Assembly (NCBI GenBank): GCA_030445275.1
Contig: JAUCSE010000101.1
Location: 1 to 51,018, forward strand
DNA from: Mucilaginibacter sp.
Lineage (GTDB): Bacteria > Bacteroidota > Bacteroidia > Sphingobacteriales > Sphingobacteriaceae
Length of the DNA: 51,018 bases
Reading direction: 5' to 3'
Shown: one piece after another, positions 16,699 through 24,872 of the stretch
Layout of the letters: each line of letters starts with the position of its first letter
How positions within the stretch are numbered: the stretch's first letter is position 1
Position numbers and translations under genes: made by a program
Notes under the pieces: generated by a model
What the model was told of the DNA's origin: nothing
The model's input: the letters and a program-made list of their open reading frames with translations, nothing else
Databases searched by the model: none

Positions 16699-16726
16699 TA
16701 TTTATTTTCTAGAGGTTTTATACTGT

Positions 16727-16800
16727 CAAAGATATATTGCCCGGTTAAAAATTGCAGCAGTGCTACTACGGAATTGACTTGCGGGTTTTACGCAAACTGC
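16727..16800 (-). promoter_or_regulatory. Promoter module, copy A (44-bp upstream element plus -7)
   Basis: Read on the minus strand, a 44-base element (16757-16800) is followed after exactly 22 bases by TATCTTTG (16727-16734), a full TAnnTTTG match. The element agrees with copy B (17772-17815) at 39 of 44 positions, with the same 22-base spacing. No -33 TTG is present, which suggests activator dependence. Confidence 0.7.
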
Positions 16801-16822
16801 GTTGATACTTATTTTGTCCTGG

Positions 16823-17692
16823 CTATTGAATCCCCAGGAATTTGCTTACCTCGCTGTAATTATTAATGTTAATATGGCTTTGCTTTAATGAGCTGGTGAG
16901 CGTACCTGATACTACCACTACTTTATATTGTGTGGTTGGTATGATAAAAGCGCTTAAATCAGGGGGCGTGCCTGTTAACTTAACAAAGTAAAAATGAAAA
17001 CGCACCCTGCCCACAGCAGTTTCGTAAGCATAATTACGGGTAAAGCCGCCCGAAGTATCCGTAAATGAAAACGGAAGCGGCTGCCATTGCGCTGTATTAC
17101 TGGCTATCGGATTAAAGTAAACCAGCACCATACCTGATTTTAACAGATCGGCAGTGATCAGGGTGTTGCTCTGATCGATATACCGGGAAGTATAACCCTC
17201 GGTAACCCCGTTATTACCGGTACTCAAATTATAGGATGAGCTATAAAGCCAATCGGTATTTGTTAAAGTAAATACTGTTGTTTTAGCATTGGAATCACCT
17301 GCCGGGCCCTGTAAGCTTACCGGTGTACCCCAGCCCGAAGCCGTTTTAGGGCCATATAACAGGTAATTTGTTTTGTCGATATAATAATCGCCGTTGCTAC
17401 CTGTGCTACCAGCAGGCAAGCCAGTACCGTTTAAAATAGCGCTCCCGGCAACGCCCTTTAAGGAAAATCCTGCCCCCCAGCCATCATCGGTTTTAGGGCC
17501 ATATAATAAGCCGGTAGCGGTATTGAGGTAAAAATCGCCGGCGATACCTTTGCTGGCATCGGGAGTGGTGGTACCATTGTAAATCATACCCATATCATTA
17601 TCCGGATATGCATCTGCATCTTTAGCACAGCGGGTAAATAAGAATGATAAACAGATTACTGACAATAGTATTAGGGACTGTTGTGCTTTCAT
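16823..17692 (-). CDS. Lipoprotein with duplicated YGPKT...GPAG repeats
   Basis: 289 residues. A lipoprotein signal ends at about Cys22 (LFTRC). Two repeats follow: GDFYLNTATGLLYGPKTDDG (about 52-71) with SLKGVAGS, and GDYYIDKTNYLLYGPKTASG (about 101-120) with SLQGPAGD. This pattern is typical of phage-tail/collagen-like stalk sequences in Bacteroidota surface proteins. The C-terminal half (about 135-289) is a beta-rich domain of unknown function. It starts after promoter module B and is followed by module A of the degraded paralogue, so the locus is a tandem duplication. Probably surface-anchored; the role is unknown. Confidence 0.82.
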   Translation of the reverse strand: MKAQQSLILLSVICLSFLFTRCAKDADAYPDNDMGMIYNGTTTPDASKGIAGDFYLNTATGLLYGPKTDDGWGAGFSLKGVAGSAILNGTGLPAGSTGSNGDYYIDKTNYLLYGPKTASGWGTPVSLQGPAGDSNAKTTVFTLTNTDWLYSSSYNLSTGNNGVTEGYTSRYIDQSNTLITADLLKSGMVLVYFNPIASNTAQWQPLPFSFTDTSGGFTRNYAYETAVGRVRFHFYFVKLTGTPPDLSAFIIPTTQYKVVVVSGTLTSSLKQSHININNYSEVSKFLGIQ

Positions 17693-17741
17693 GAGATTTC
17701 CTTTGTGTTATTAATTTCTTGCTAATATTAATTTTATAGCG

Positions 17742-17815
17742 CAAAAGTATTTGGTGAGCTTCAAATGAGAGGCAGTGCTACTACGGAAGTAGCTTACGGG
17801 TTTTACGCAAAATGC
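17742..17815 (-). promoter_or_regulatory. Promoter module, copy B, of the lipoprotein gene
   Basis: Minus strand: the 44-base element (17772-17815), 22 bases, then TACTTTTG (17742-17749, TAnnTTTG), about 50 bases ahead of the ATG at 17692. Within this copy GCTACT-tccgt-AGTAGC forms a perfect inverted repeat, a possible regulator half-site pair. Confidence 0.75.
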
Positions 17816-17967
17816 TATTTTAAACAAGTGATTTTTATGCAAATGGCAGTTGTGTTTACATCCTATCGGATTAATTTTACTGATTTCTCAAAAATTTGCC
17901 CTAATTTTCAGGTCATCTATCTTCGGTATCTATCCGTTCAGGAATACAGAAGTATAATTTAATATCC

Positions 17968-18768
17968 ATGATGAATTACGCTGAACCACAACTCAGAACC
18001 ATTAATGTGATACGCTATGTAACCCCATTGCGCGAAGGTGGTTCATTGCCCGCCATTGCCGAAGGCGACGATGAGTTTTTGTATGTACTTAAGTTTCGTG
18101 GTGCCGGACAGGGTGTAAAAGCGCTTATTGCCGAACTGATTGGCGGCGAAATTGCCCGCCTGCTGGGTTTAAAAGTACCCGAGCTGGTGTTTGCCCATCT
18201 TGACGAGGCCTTTGGCCGATCAGAAGCAGATGAGGAGATACAGGATCTGCTGAAATTTAGCGTGGGCCTTAACCTGGCGCTGCATTATCTTTCGGGCGCC
18301 ATTACTTATGATCCGGTTGTTAATACCCTTGATGCCAAACTAGCCTCGCAGATTGTGTGGTTGGATTGCCTGCTTACCAATGTTGATCGTACCCCACGTA
18401 ATACCAATATGCTGATGTGGCATAAGGAGCTATGGCTTATTGATCATGGCGCGGCGCTATACTTCCATCATTCATGGCATAACTGGGAAGAGCAGGCCAA
18501 ACGCCCTTTTGTTCAGATCAAAGATCATGTATTATTGCCCCAGGCATCATTACTGGATGAGGTTGATGCGGAGTTTCATACCATATTAACGGAAGAACGC
18601 ATCCGCACCATTGTTAACCTGATACCCGATGAATGGCTAACTGACGATTCAGGAAACGGTACGCCTGCCGAACGCCGGGATGTTTATACCCGTTTTTTAA
18701 CCACGCGCTTAGCCGCATCAGATATATTTGTAAAAGAAGCACAACATGCAAGAGCCATACTTATTTGA
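17968..18768 (+). CDS. HipA-like kinase-fold protein
   Basis: 266 residues (ATG at 17968; a second ATG follows at once). It has a reduced HipA-like kinase fold: Lys42 in YVLKFRG (ATP lysine), a catalytic loop NVDRTPRNTN with Asp140 and Asn145, and a metal-binding IDHG with Asp159. These match the HipA catalytic pattern, so kinase activity is plausible. The N-terminal HipA subdomain is much shorter than in true HipA toxins. It overlaps the DUF3037 gene by 23 bases, and this pairing recurs in other bacteria. No HipB-type HTH antitoxin is nearby. The target and role are unknown. Confidence 0.82.
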   Translation: MMNYAEPQLRTINVIRYVTPLREGGSLPAIAEGDDEFLYVLKFRGAGQGVKALIAELIGGEIARLLGLKVPELVFAHLDEAFGRSEADEEIQDLLKFSVGLNLALHYLSGAITYDPVVNTLDAKLASQIVWLDCLLTNVDRTPRNTNMLMWHKELWLIDHGAALYFHHSWHNWEEQAKRPFVQIKDHVLLPQASLLDEVDAEFHTILTEERIRTIVNLIPDEWLTDDSGNGTPAERRDVYTRFLTTRLAASDIFVKEAQHARAILI

Positions 18769-19129
18769 GTACGCCGTGATACGCGTTGTGCCCAGGGTAG
18801 AGCGCGAGGAATTTATAAACATAGGGGTGATTATCTATTGTCCCAAACAAAAATTTTTGAAAGTGCGCTTCCTGCTTGATGAAGCCCGTATCAGCGCTTT
18901 TGCCCCTGAATTGGATATAGACTGCCTTAAAGACAATATCAACTCATTTGAAAGAATATGCCACGGCGATAAGCATGCCGGTCCTATTGCCAGGCTGGAT
19001 ATAGCGTCACGTTTCCGCTGGCTTACGGCTACCCGCAGCACGGTGGTACAATCATCAAAAGTACACCCCGGCCTGTGCCTGGATGCTGATGCAACGCTTA
19101 ACAAATTGTTTGAACAACTGGTGGGGTGA
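18746..19129 (+). CDS. DUF3037 family protein
   Basis: 127 residues, opening with FEYAVIRVVPRVEREEFINIGVIIYC, which is diagnostic for DUF3037. Alpha/beta, soluble, no signal peptide. It begins inside the HipA-like gene, so translation is coupled and the two proteins probably work together. DUF3037 has no established function; it could be a regulator, partner or substrate of the kinase-like protein. Confidence 0.85.
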   Translation: MQEPYLFEYAVIRVVPRVEREEFINIGVIIYCPKQKFLKVRFLLDEARISAFAPELDIDCLKDNINSFERICHGDKHAGPIARLDIASRFRWLTATRSTVVQSSKVHPGLCLDADATLNKLFEQLVG

Positions 19130-19133
19130 TAGG

Positions 19134-19207
19134 GTGTCATACTGAGCTTGTCGAAGCATGGTGAGTCCCTTTAACCATTCCTTTCTCCATGCGTCATTGC
19201 GAGGTAC
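19134..19207. repeat. Two half copies of intergenic repeats
   Basis: TGTCATACTGAGCTTGTCGA at 19135-19154 matches the GTCGAAG/CTGAG family, and GCGTCATTGCGAGGTAC at 19191-19207 matches one arm of the CATTGCGAGG family. Neither has its partner arm nearby. Confidence 0.6.
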
Positions 19208-19360
19208 AGGATAGGCTATTTGATATCCTTCATCTTTTTATCCTTTGTCTTTTATCCAAAAAAAAATCATTTATAAAAACCTGCTGACATAGGGCTGTCA
19301 CCAGTGGTTTGTTACTTTGAATCATAAACAAAAGCAATAACCACTTAAAACATTAAAGCT

Positions 19361-19858
19361 ATGTCAATCATCCCCATGTTATTAAAAGAAATGGAGCAGG
19401 AAGCTCAAACAACCCGTAAAATGCTGGAGCGTATACCAAACGATAAATACGAATGGCAGCCGCACGAAAAAAGCATGACCGTACAACGCCTGGCCAATCA
19501 TATTGCCGAACTACCGGGTTGGGTAACCATGGCAATTACTACCGAAGAGCTTGATTTTGCTCAAAACCCCTATGAGTTCCAACCCAATAATAATACTGCA
19601 GACGTGTTAGGTTTTTTTGAAAAATCTCTGGAGAGTGGAAAAACTCATTTAGCGCAAACCAATGATAAAGAGTTGGAAAAAACCTGGACACTGCGCTATG
19701 GCGATAAAATTTTAAGTGCAACAACCAAGGCCGAAATGATCAGGATAGCCTATTCGCAAATTGTGCACCACCGGGCACAAATGGGTGTATATTTACGACT
19801 GTTAAATATCCCTATACCGGCCAGCTACGGCCCCAGTGCCGACGAAGGCAATTTTTAA
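19361..19858 (+). CDS. DinB-fold (DinB_2-like) family protein
   Basis: 165 residues in a four-helix-bundle DinB/YfiT-like pattern. Candidate metal histidines lie in LANHIAEL (about 47) and IVHHRAQMG (about 133-137). These are usually cytoplasmic metal-dependent thiol-transferase-like or damage-inducible proteins. It is unrelated to the Y-family polymerase of the same name at 15053. Single gene with its own strong terminator; weak promoter candidate TTACTTTG near 19313. Confidence 0.88.
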   Translation: MSIIPMLLKEMEQEAQTTRKMLERIPNDKYEWQPHEKSMTVQRLANHIAELPGWVTMAITTEELDFAQNPYEFQPNNNTADVLGFFEKSLESGKTHLAQTNDKELEKTWTLRYGDKILSATTKAEMIRIAYSQIVHHRAQMGVYLRLLNIPIPASYGPSADEGNF

Positions 19859-19868
19859 GCGGAGTATT

Positions 19869-19918
19869 AAAATACAAAAGCCATTGTCTATCATACAGGA
19901 CAATGGCTTTTGTATTTT
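19869..19918. terminator. Bidirectional terminator, 20-bp perfect stem
   Basis: AAAATACAAAAGCCATTGTC at 19869-19888 pairs perfectly with 19899-19918, with A and T flanks. Lies between convergent genes. Confidence 0.85.
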
Positions 19919-19932
19919 GTACGGTGTTCATT

Positions 19933-20130
19933 TCAGTGTTTTGATAATTTACCTTCGGTAATTTCCTCCAGGAAACCATCTTCATTTATTGCGTAACGGG
20001 CATACTCCGTATTGGTATCAATTTTATACGTAGTTTTTTGTGCCCTTTTCCTGAATTTTTTACGTATAATTAATACCGGCAGGATAATTACAGCAAGCAA
20101 TGCGGTAACTTGTAATAAAATAGTATACAT
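19933..20130 (-). CDS. Small single-pass membrane protein
   Basis: 65 residues from the ATG at 20130 (a GTG at 20160 would add ten). One membrane helix (about 3-23) is followed by a basic stop-transfer segment RKKFRKRAQK and a soluble, mildly acidic tail. The codon pattern looks like that of its neighbours and a strong terminator follows. No family is recognised. The moderate confidence reflects only its small size. Confidence 0.55.
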   Translation of the reverse strand: MYTILLQVTALLAVIILPVLIIRKKFRKRAQKTTYKIDTNTEYARYAINEDGFLEEITEGKLSKH

Positions 20131-20318
20131 GGCTTTTGAATAAAATTTGGTTGAAAGCACAACTAATAATTAGTACGGTTTTGTAACCGGTTTATTGTTA
20201 GCGGCAATCAAATAATTATACAGCTAAATATGTGCCATAATTACTAATTGTTACAACTATTACATTTAAGTGGAAATTTTTGGAAAGGGGGCCGATTTGA
20301 CTATCAGCCTAGAAAACG

Positions 20319-20405
20319 CGTCATTGAGCGTAGCGTGGCAATCCCCGATGAGTAGAGCCGCTCTGTAAGTAGGGGATTGCCACGTCGTTCCTCCTCGCAA
20401 TGACG
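20319..20405. repeat. Palindromic intergenic repeat, CATTGCGAGG family
   Basis: The arms begin CGTCATTGAGCGTAGCGTGG and end CGTTCCTCCTCGCAATGACG; inner GGCAATCCCC/GGGGATTGCC also pair. It occupies most of the 265 bases between the small membrane protein and the lactonase gene, where I see no other feature. Confidence 0.8.
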
Positions 20406-20425
20406 TACGGGGAATCTGGGGAGTA

Positions 20426-21256
20426 TTACAAACCATAAAACTTCACCGCGTTATCACCCCAAAACAATGCCTGTTCTGTGGCTGATAGTTTTTCGCAGTA
20501 GCTTTTTATGACTTGCATGGTACCTTCGTAACCGCCGGCCAGTAAGCATACAGGCCAATCGGAACCAAACATAACGCGGTTAATACCAAAGGCATTGAAA
20601 ACCACATCGAGGTAGGCTGTAAAATCTTCTGTTTTCCAGGAGTTCCAGTCGGCTTCGGTGAGCATGCCTGATATTTTACAATATACGTTCTGATGTTTAG
20701 CCAAAGCTTGTGTGTCCTTTTTCCAACCGTCTATTTGTTGATCTTTGATGGGTGGTTTGGCCAAGTGGTCGAGCACAAATTTTTGATCGGGGAAGCCACC
20801 TGCCAGCAGTTCTGCATAGGGCAGGTGTTCCGGATATATCAATATATCATAGGTATAGCCGTGCTTTTGTAAGCTGGCTATGCCTTTTTGAAACTGGGGT
20901 TGCAGCATATACTGCTTATCAGGCTCTGATTGTAAAACATGCCTGAAGCCCTTTAGCTTATCATATTGCTGATAATGCTGTAACTGCTCTTCCAGGTTAT
21001 TAGCTTTCAGATCAACCCAGCCAACTACGCCTTTCACCCCCGGGTTCTCCGCGGCATGCTTTAATAAAAACAGCGTTTCTGCTTCCGACTGATCGGCCTG
21101 TACAGCCACACAGCCATCAATGCCGTTTTGCTCCAATACAGGCAACAGATCTGCAGGCAGGAAATCGCGTTTTATTACCTGCATTTCCTCATTTATCCAG
21201 CTGTCTCTAACCGGGTTAAATATCCAGAAATGCTGGTGCGCATCAATTTTAGGCAT
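20426..21256 (-). CDS. Amidohydrolase-2 family sugar lactonase (L-fucono/L-rhamnono-lactonase type)
   Basis: 276 residues, TIM-barrel amidohydrolase of the COG3618 type. Metal motif HQH at His7/His9, a later His164 in DHLAKPP and Asp233 in MFGSDWPV. Relatives hydrolyse L-fuconolactone or L-rhamnonolactone. It is the last gene of the fucose operon; its start overlaps the FAH-family gene by eight bases, so translation is coupled. Expected step: lactone to L-fuconate in the cytoplasm. Fucose is preferred over rhamnose because of the GH29 fucosidase in the operon. Confidence 0.88.
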   Translation of the reverse strand: MPKIDAHQHFWIFNPVRDSWINEEMQVIKRDFLPADLLPVLEQNGIDGCVAVQADQSEAETLFLLKHAAENPGVKGVVGWVDLKANNLEEQLQHYQQYDKLKGFRHVLQSEPDKQYMLQPQFQKGIASLQKHGYTYDILIYPEHLPYAELLAGGFPDQKFVLDHLAKPPIKDQQIDGWKKDTQALAKHQNVYCKISGMLTEADWNSWKTEDFTAYLDVVFNAFGINRVMFGSDWPVCLLAGGYEGTMQVIKSYCEKLSATEQALFWGDNAVKFYGL

Positions 21257-22094
21257 AAGCTACAACGTTTTGTTTTGATTCGCCCAGGCCATCAATACCC
21301 AGCTCAACCACATCGCCCGGTTTTAAATAAAATGGCGGTTTCATACCCAAGCCAACACCGGCAGGTGTGCCTGTCGAAATAATATCGCCCGGCAGCAGGG
21401 TCATGAACTGGCTGGTATAGGAAATTAAATGCGGCAGATTAAAAATGAAGTTAGAGGTAGTACCATCCTGCAATATTTTACCATTCACCTTAAGCCACAG
21501 GCGCAGGTTATGCGGATCGGCAATTTCATCGGGCGTAGCCAAAAACGGACCAAGCGGTGCAAAGGTATCGCAGCCTTTTCCCTTATCCCAGGTACCATTG
21601 CGTTCCAGTTGAAACTCACGTTCAGATACATCATTGTGCAATACATATCCGGCTACGTAATCCATCGCGCTGGCTTCGTCAACATACGATGCTTTTTTGC
21701 CGATCACTACGGCCAGTTCCACTTCCCAATCTGTCTTTACCGAATTTTTAGGGATCACGATGTTATCATTCGGACCAACAATAGCGGTGGTGGCCTTCAT
21801 AAATATCACCGGCTCGGGTGGCAGCGGTGCATTGGTTTCTTTAGCATGATCAGCATAGTTTAGGCCAATACATACAATTTTCGATGGACGAACGATCGGA
21901 CTACCCAAACGTACATCAGCAGCCAGTTCCGGCAATTGTTTATCTTTTATAAAAGCAGCCAGACGGGCAACACCATCAGTTTCAAAAAACTGCTCGGTAT
22001 AGTCTTCGCCAAAGGCAGATACATCGTATTTTTTATCATTCAGGATCACTCCTGGTTTTTCTTGTCCGCTGGCACCAAATCGTATAAGCTTCAT
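21249..22094 (-). CDS. FAH-family hydrolase (2,4-diketo-3-deoxy-L-fuconate hydrolase type)
   Basis: 281 residues. The fumarylacetoacetate-hydrolase fold is marked by CIGLNYADHAKE (75-86), metal ligands Glu124/Glu126 in DWEVELAVVIG and Asp155 in HNDVSERE, and a C-terminal STGTPAGVGLG. In non-phosphorylating fucose/rhamnose routes this family cleaves the diketo acid to pyruvate and lactate, the last step. It lies between the SDR and the lactonase and is coupled to the latter. Confidence 0.88.
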   Translation of the reverse strand: MKLIRFGASGQEKPGVILNDKKYDVSAFGEDYTEQFFETDGVARLAAFIKDKQLPELAADVRLGSPIVRPSKIVCIGLNYADHAKETNAPLPPEPVIFMKATTAIVGPNDNIVIPKNSVKTDWEVELAVVIGKKASYVDEASAMDYVAGYVLHNDVSEREFQLERNGTWDKGKGCDTFAPLGPFLATPDEIADPHNLRLWLKVNGKILQDGTTSNFIFNLPHLISYTSQFMTLLPGDIISTGTPAGVGLGMKPPFYLKPGDVVELGIDGLGESKQNVVAYA

Positions 22095-22140
22095 ATAGGG
22101 TGTTTTTAAGATTTAGAGTTTAGTATTTAGAAATTAGGTG

Positions 22141-22905
22141 TTAATTATTCAAGGTAATAAATCCGCCGTCAATTGGATAATCGGTACCGGTAATAAATCC
22201 GGCTTCGTCTGAGCACAGGTAAAGCGCCAGCGCTGCTACCTCTTCTGATTTACCCATGCGGCCAATAGGTTGACTTTTGGATAGTTTTTCAAAGATCTCG
22301 GCTTCCTGCCCGGCATAGTTTTTGGCTATAAAACCATCCACAAATGGGGTATGGATACGTGCCGGCGAAATACAGTTGCACCTGATATTATCATGCAGGT
22401 AATCGCGCGCTACAGATAGCGTCATGGCATGTATAGCGCCCTTGCTCATGGAGTAGGCAAACCTGTCGGTTATACCCACGCTTGCCGCAATGGATGCCGT
22501 ATTCAGGATCACCCCGCCGCCGTTGGCTTTTAACAATGGAATAACCGCGTAAAGACAATTGTATGCTCCTTTTACATTTACATTAAATACCTTTTCAAAA
22601 TCTTCCGTGCTGGTGGTATCCGCACGACCGATATGGGCGATACCTGCGTTATTGATCAGAATATCAATTTTACCGATCTTGTTAAAAGCATCAACCACCT
22701 GCTGCTGATTGCTTACATCGCAGGCATAGCCTGTTGCTTTTCCGTTGGCTGCTGTTATTTCGGCAACGGTATCGGCAGCTGCCTTATCATTCAGTTCGAT
22801 GATGTGTACATTGGCGCCCTGCTGTGCAAAAAGTATACACATGGCCCTGCCTATGCCACTGCCGCCGCCTGTAATTACCACCGATTTATTGGTTAGTTTA
22901 AACAT
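22141..22905 (-). CDS. SDR dehydrogenase of the fucose operon
   Basis: 254 residues: TGGGSGIG at 12-19, NNAG at 85-88, Ser138, and YSMSK with Tyr151/Lys155. Glu37 at the end of beta-2 (HIIELND) predicts NAD preference. In this setting it is either 2-keto-3-deoxy-L-fuconate dehydrogenase or L-fucose dehydrogenase. Only one SDR is in the operon, so one of these two steps must be done elsewhere. It is 46 bases upstream of the FAH-family gene and separated from the dehydratase by 246 bases of repeat DNA. Confidence 0.88.
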   Translation of the reverse strand: MFKLTNKSVVITGGGSGIGRAMCILFAQQGANVHIIELNDKAAADTVAEITAANGKATGYACDVSNQQQVVDAFNKIGKIDILINNAGIAHIGRADTTSTEDFEKVFNVNVKGAYNCLYAVIPLLKANGGGVILNTASIAASVGITDRFAYSMSKGAIHAMTLSVARDYLHDNIRCNCISPARIHTPFVDGFIAKNYAGQEAEIFEKLSKSQPIGRMGKSEEVAALALYLCSDEAGFITGTDYPIDGGFITLNN

Positions 22906-22943
22906 GTTGTTCTTTTTTATAATCTTTTATTATCGGCGAGTTT

Positions 22944-23003
22944 ACTCACCCTGTCGTCACTTCGCTCGACATCCCTCTCTTCGCCTGCGGCGGAAAGAGG
23001 GGT
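22944..23003. repeat. Palindrome, CCCTCTT-CGGAAAGAGGG family
   Basis: CCCTCTCTTCGCCTGC and GGCGGAAAGAGGGG form a hairpin, preceded by a TTTACTCACCCTGTCG tail. The same hairpin plus GGGGTGAGTC tail occurs inverted at 49088-49156. Confidence 0.7.
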
Positions 23004-23016
23004 TTGCTTTTCCTAA

Positions 23017-23101
23017 TTTGTCATCCTGAGCGATAGCGAAGGATCTGTTACTGAACTATACACATCGCCTAATAGATGCTTCACTATGTTCAGCATGACA
23101 A
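23017..23101. repeat. Palindromic repeat, GTCATCCTGAG/CAGCATGAC family
   Basis: The left arm is TTTGTCATCCTGAGCGATAG and the right arm ends TTCAGCATGACA. Same orientation and layout as 16377-16457. It lies inside the fucose operon and might act as a processing or attenuation site. Confidence 0.8.
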
Positions 23102-23151
23102 GTTTGTCCTTAATCTTTTGTCCAAAAGTCATTGCTCCTTTATCTCTCAAT

Positions 23152-24813
23152 CTACAGCGACACCCCCCTTTTCCAGGGTATAAAATCGTCCTGGCCCAAT
23201 TTTACGGCTTTGGGTTCGGCTTCGCCACTGGCAACCTGTATCACATAGTTCAGGATGCGTTCGCCGGCTTGCTGAATAGTTTCGTCGCCTTCAATAATAG
23301 TACCGCAATTGATATCAATAATATCGGGCATCTTTTCATACATCACGGTATTGGTTGATAGTTTTACTACCGGTGTTATTGGGTTACCCGTTGGTGTACC
23401 CAGTCCGGTAGTGAACAATACGATATTGGCACCTGATCCTACTTCGGCTGTGGTACTTTCCACATCGCTGCCCGGGGTACAAAGCAGGTTAAGACCTGGC
23501 CTGGTTACTTTTTCGGGATAGTCCAGCACCGCTGCAACGGGCGAGGTACCACCTTTTTTTGCCGCTCCTGCCGATTTAATGGCATCCGTGATCAAACCAT
23601 CCCTGATGTTTCCCGGTGACGGATTAGCGTAAAAGCCTGAACCATCAGCCTCGGCACGGGCATTATAAGTGGTCATCAAATTCATAAAACGGTTGGCGGT
23701 TTCCACATCCACACAACGGTCGCTCAGTTCCTGCTCCACACCGCAAAGTTCCGGGAACTCTGCAAGGATCACCGAACCGCCCATGGTAACCAGCAGATCA
23801 GACACATAACCCAAAGCCGGGTTTGCCGAGATGCCCGAAAACCCATCAGACCCCCCGCACTCCATACCAATACATAGTTTTGATAACGGGGCCGGCTCAC
23901 GCTGTGTTTGGTTGGCTTGTACCAAACCGGCAAAGGTTTGTTTTAGTGCCTGCTGTAGCAGCTCACTTTCGGTGCCCACTTTTTGCTGTTCCAGTATTAC
24001 CAGCGGCTTGCTGAAATTGGCATCACGCTTGGCTATCTCGGTTTGTAGAATACTTACCTGTGCATGCTGACAACCTAAGCTTAAAATAGTAGCTCCTGCA
24101 ACATTTGGATGGGTAATGTATCCGGCTATTAAACCGCATAAGGCATCGGAATCATCCTTGGTGCCGCCGCAACCCATGCTATGGTTTAAAAACTTGATAC
24201 CATCAATATTTTTGAACAAACGTTTTGAATCGGGTCTTTCTGTTGATGCCTGTATATCGGCATTCAATATCTCTTCAACCGATTTACCTGCCTGGTAAAG
24301 CTCCATCAGTTGCTCTACATCGCCCTCATAGCTTTTAGCTTTTTTATAACCCAGCTTATCAACAAGAGCTTCTTTTAAAACATTGATGTTACGGTTTTCG
24401 CAAAACACCAATGGCACCACTATCCAGTAATTGCTGGTACCTACTGAGCCATCGGCACGGTGATAACCTCTGAATGTTTTGCCTTCAAAATTACCGGTAT
24501 CGGGCTGATGCCATTGCAGTTTACGCTCGCCCAAATGAAAGCCATCTGATGCGTGGTGTACATTTTGTGTACTCAGCAAACCGCCTTGCGGTATGGTACT
24601 GGTTGTTTTACCAACCAAAACGCCGTACATATAAATTTCATGCCCGGTAGGCAGCTCGTTTATCGCAAATTTATGTTTGGCGGCTACACGCTCGGTTAAA
24701 GCAAAACTACTACCCTCAAAATTAATCACTGTTCCCTGCTCCAGATTTTGCAGGGCTACCAGCACATTATCATGCGGGTGTATCCTTAAAAATGTTTCTT
24801 TCTGTGTCGACAT
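23152..24813 (-). CDS. UxaA-family sugar-acid dehydratase (altronate dehydratase-like)
   Basis: 553 residues. It has an N-terminal SAF-type domain (about 1-95, FLRIHPHDNVLVALQNL) and the large UxaA catalytic part with GYHRADGSVGTSNYW, NHSMGCGGTKDD and GMECGGSDGFSG. The conserved cysteines of GCGG and ECGG fit a metal-dependent dehydratase. Named relatives act on altronate or galactarate. Here, with fucosidase, mutarotase, SDR, FAH and lactonase, the best inference is L-fuconate dehydratase, replacing the enolase-superfamily enzyme known from Xanthomonas. 59 bases downstream of the fucosidase gene. Confidence 0.87.
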   Translation of the reverse strand: MSTQKETFLRIHPHDNVLVALQNLEQGTVINFEGSSFALTERVAAKHKFAINELPTGHEIYMYGVLVGKTTSTIPQGGLLSTQNVHHASDGFHLGERKLQWHQPDTGNFEGKTFRGYHRADGSVGTSNYWIVVPLVFCENRNINVLKEALVDKLGYKKAKSYEGDVEQLMELYQAGKSVEEILNADIQASTERPDSKRLFKNIDGIKFLNHSMGCGGTKDDSDALCGLIAGYITHPNVAGATILSLGCQHAQVSILQTEIAKRDANFSKPLVILEQQKVGTESELLQQALKQTFAGLVQANQTQREPAPLSKLCIGMECGGSDGFSGISANPALGYVSDLLVTMGGSVILAEFPELCGVEQELSDRCVDVETANRFMNLMTTYNARAEADGSGFYANPSPGNIRDGLITDAIKSAGAAKKGGTSPVAAVLDYPEKVTRPGLNLLCTPGSDVESTTAEVGSGANIVLFTTGLGTPTGNPITPVVKLSTNTVMYEKMPDIIDINCGTIIEGDETIQQAGERILNYVIQVASGEAEPKAVKLGQDDFIPWKRGVSL

Positions 24814-24872
24814 TATATTTTAAATTCTAAATCCGAAATTCTAATTCCGAAACTCTAAATCCGAAATCATTT

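Noticed and set aside
19361..19858. DNA polymerase IV, because of the DinB name
   Set aside because: This is the unrelated DinB four-helix fold; the polymerase is the gene at 15053-16243.
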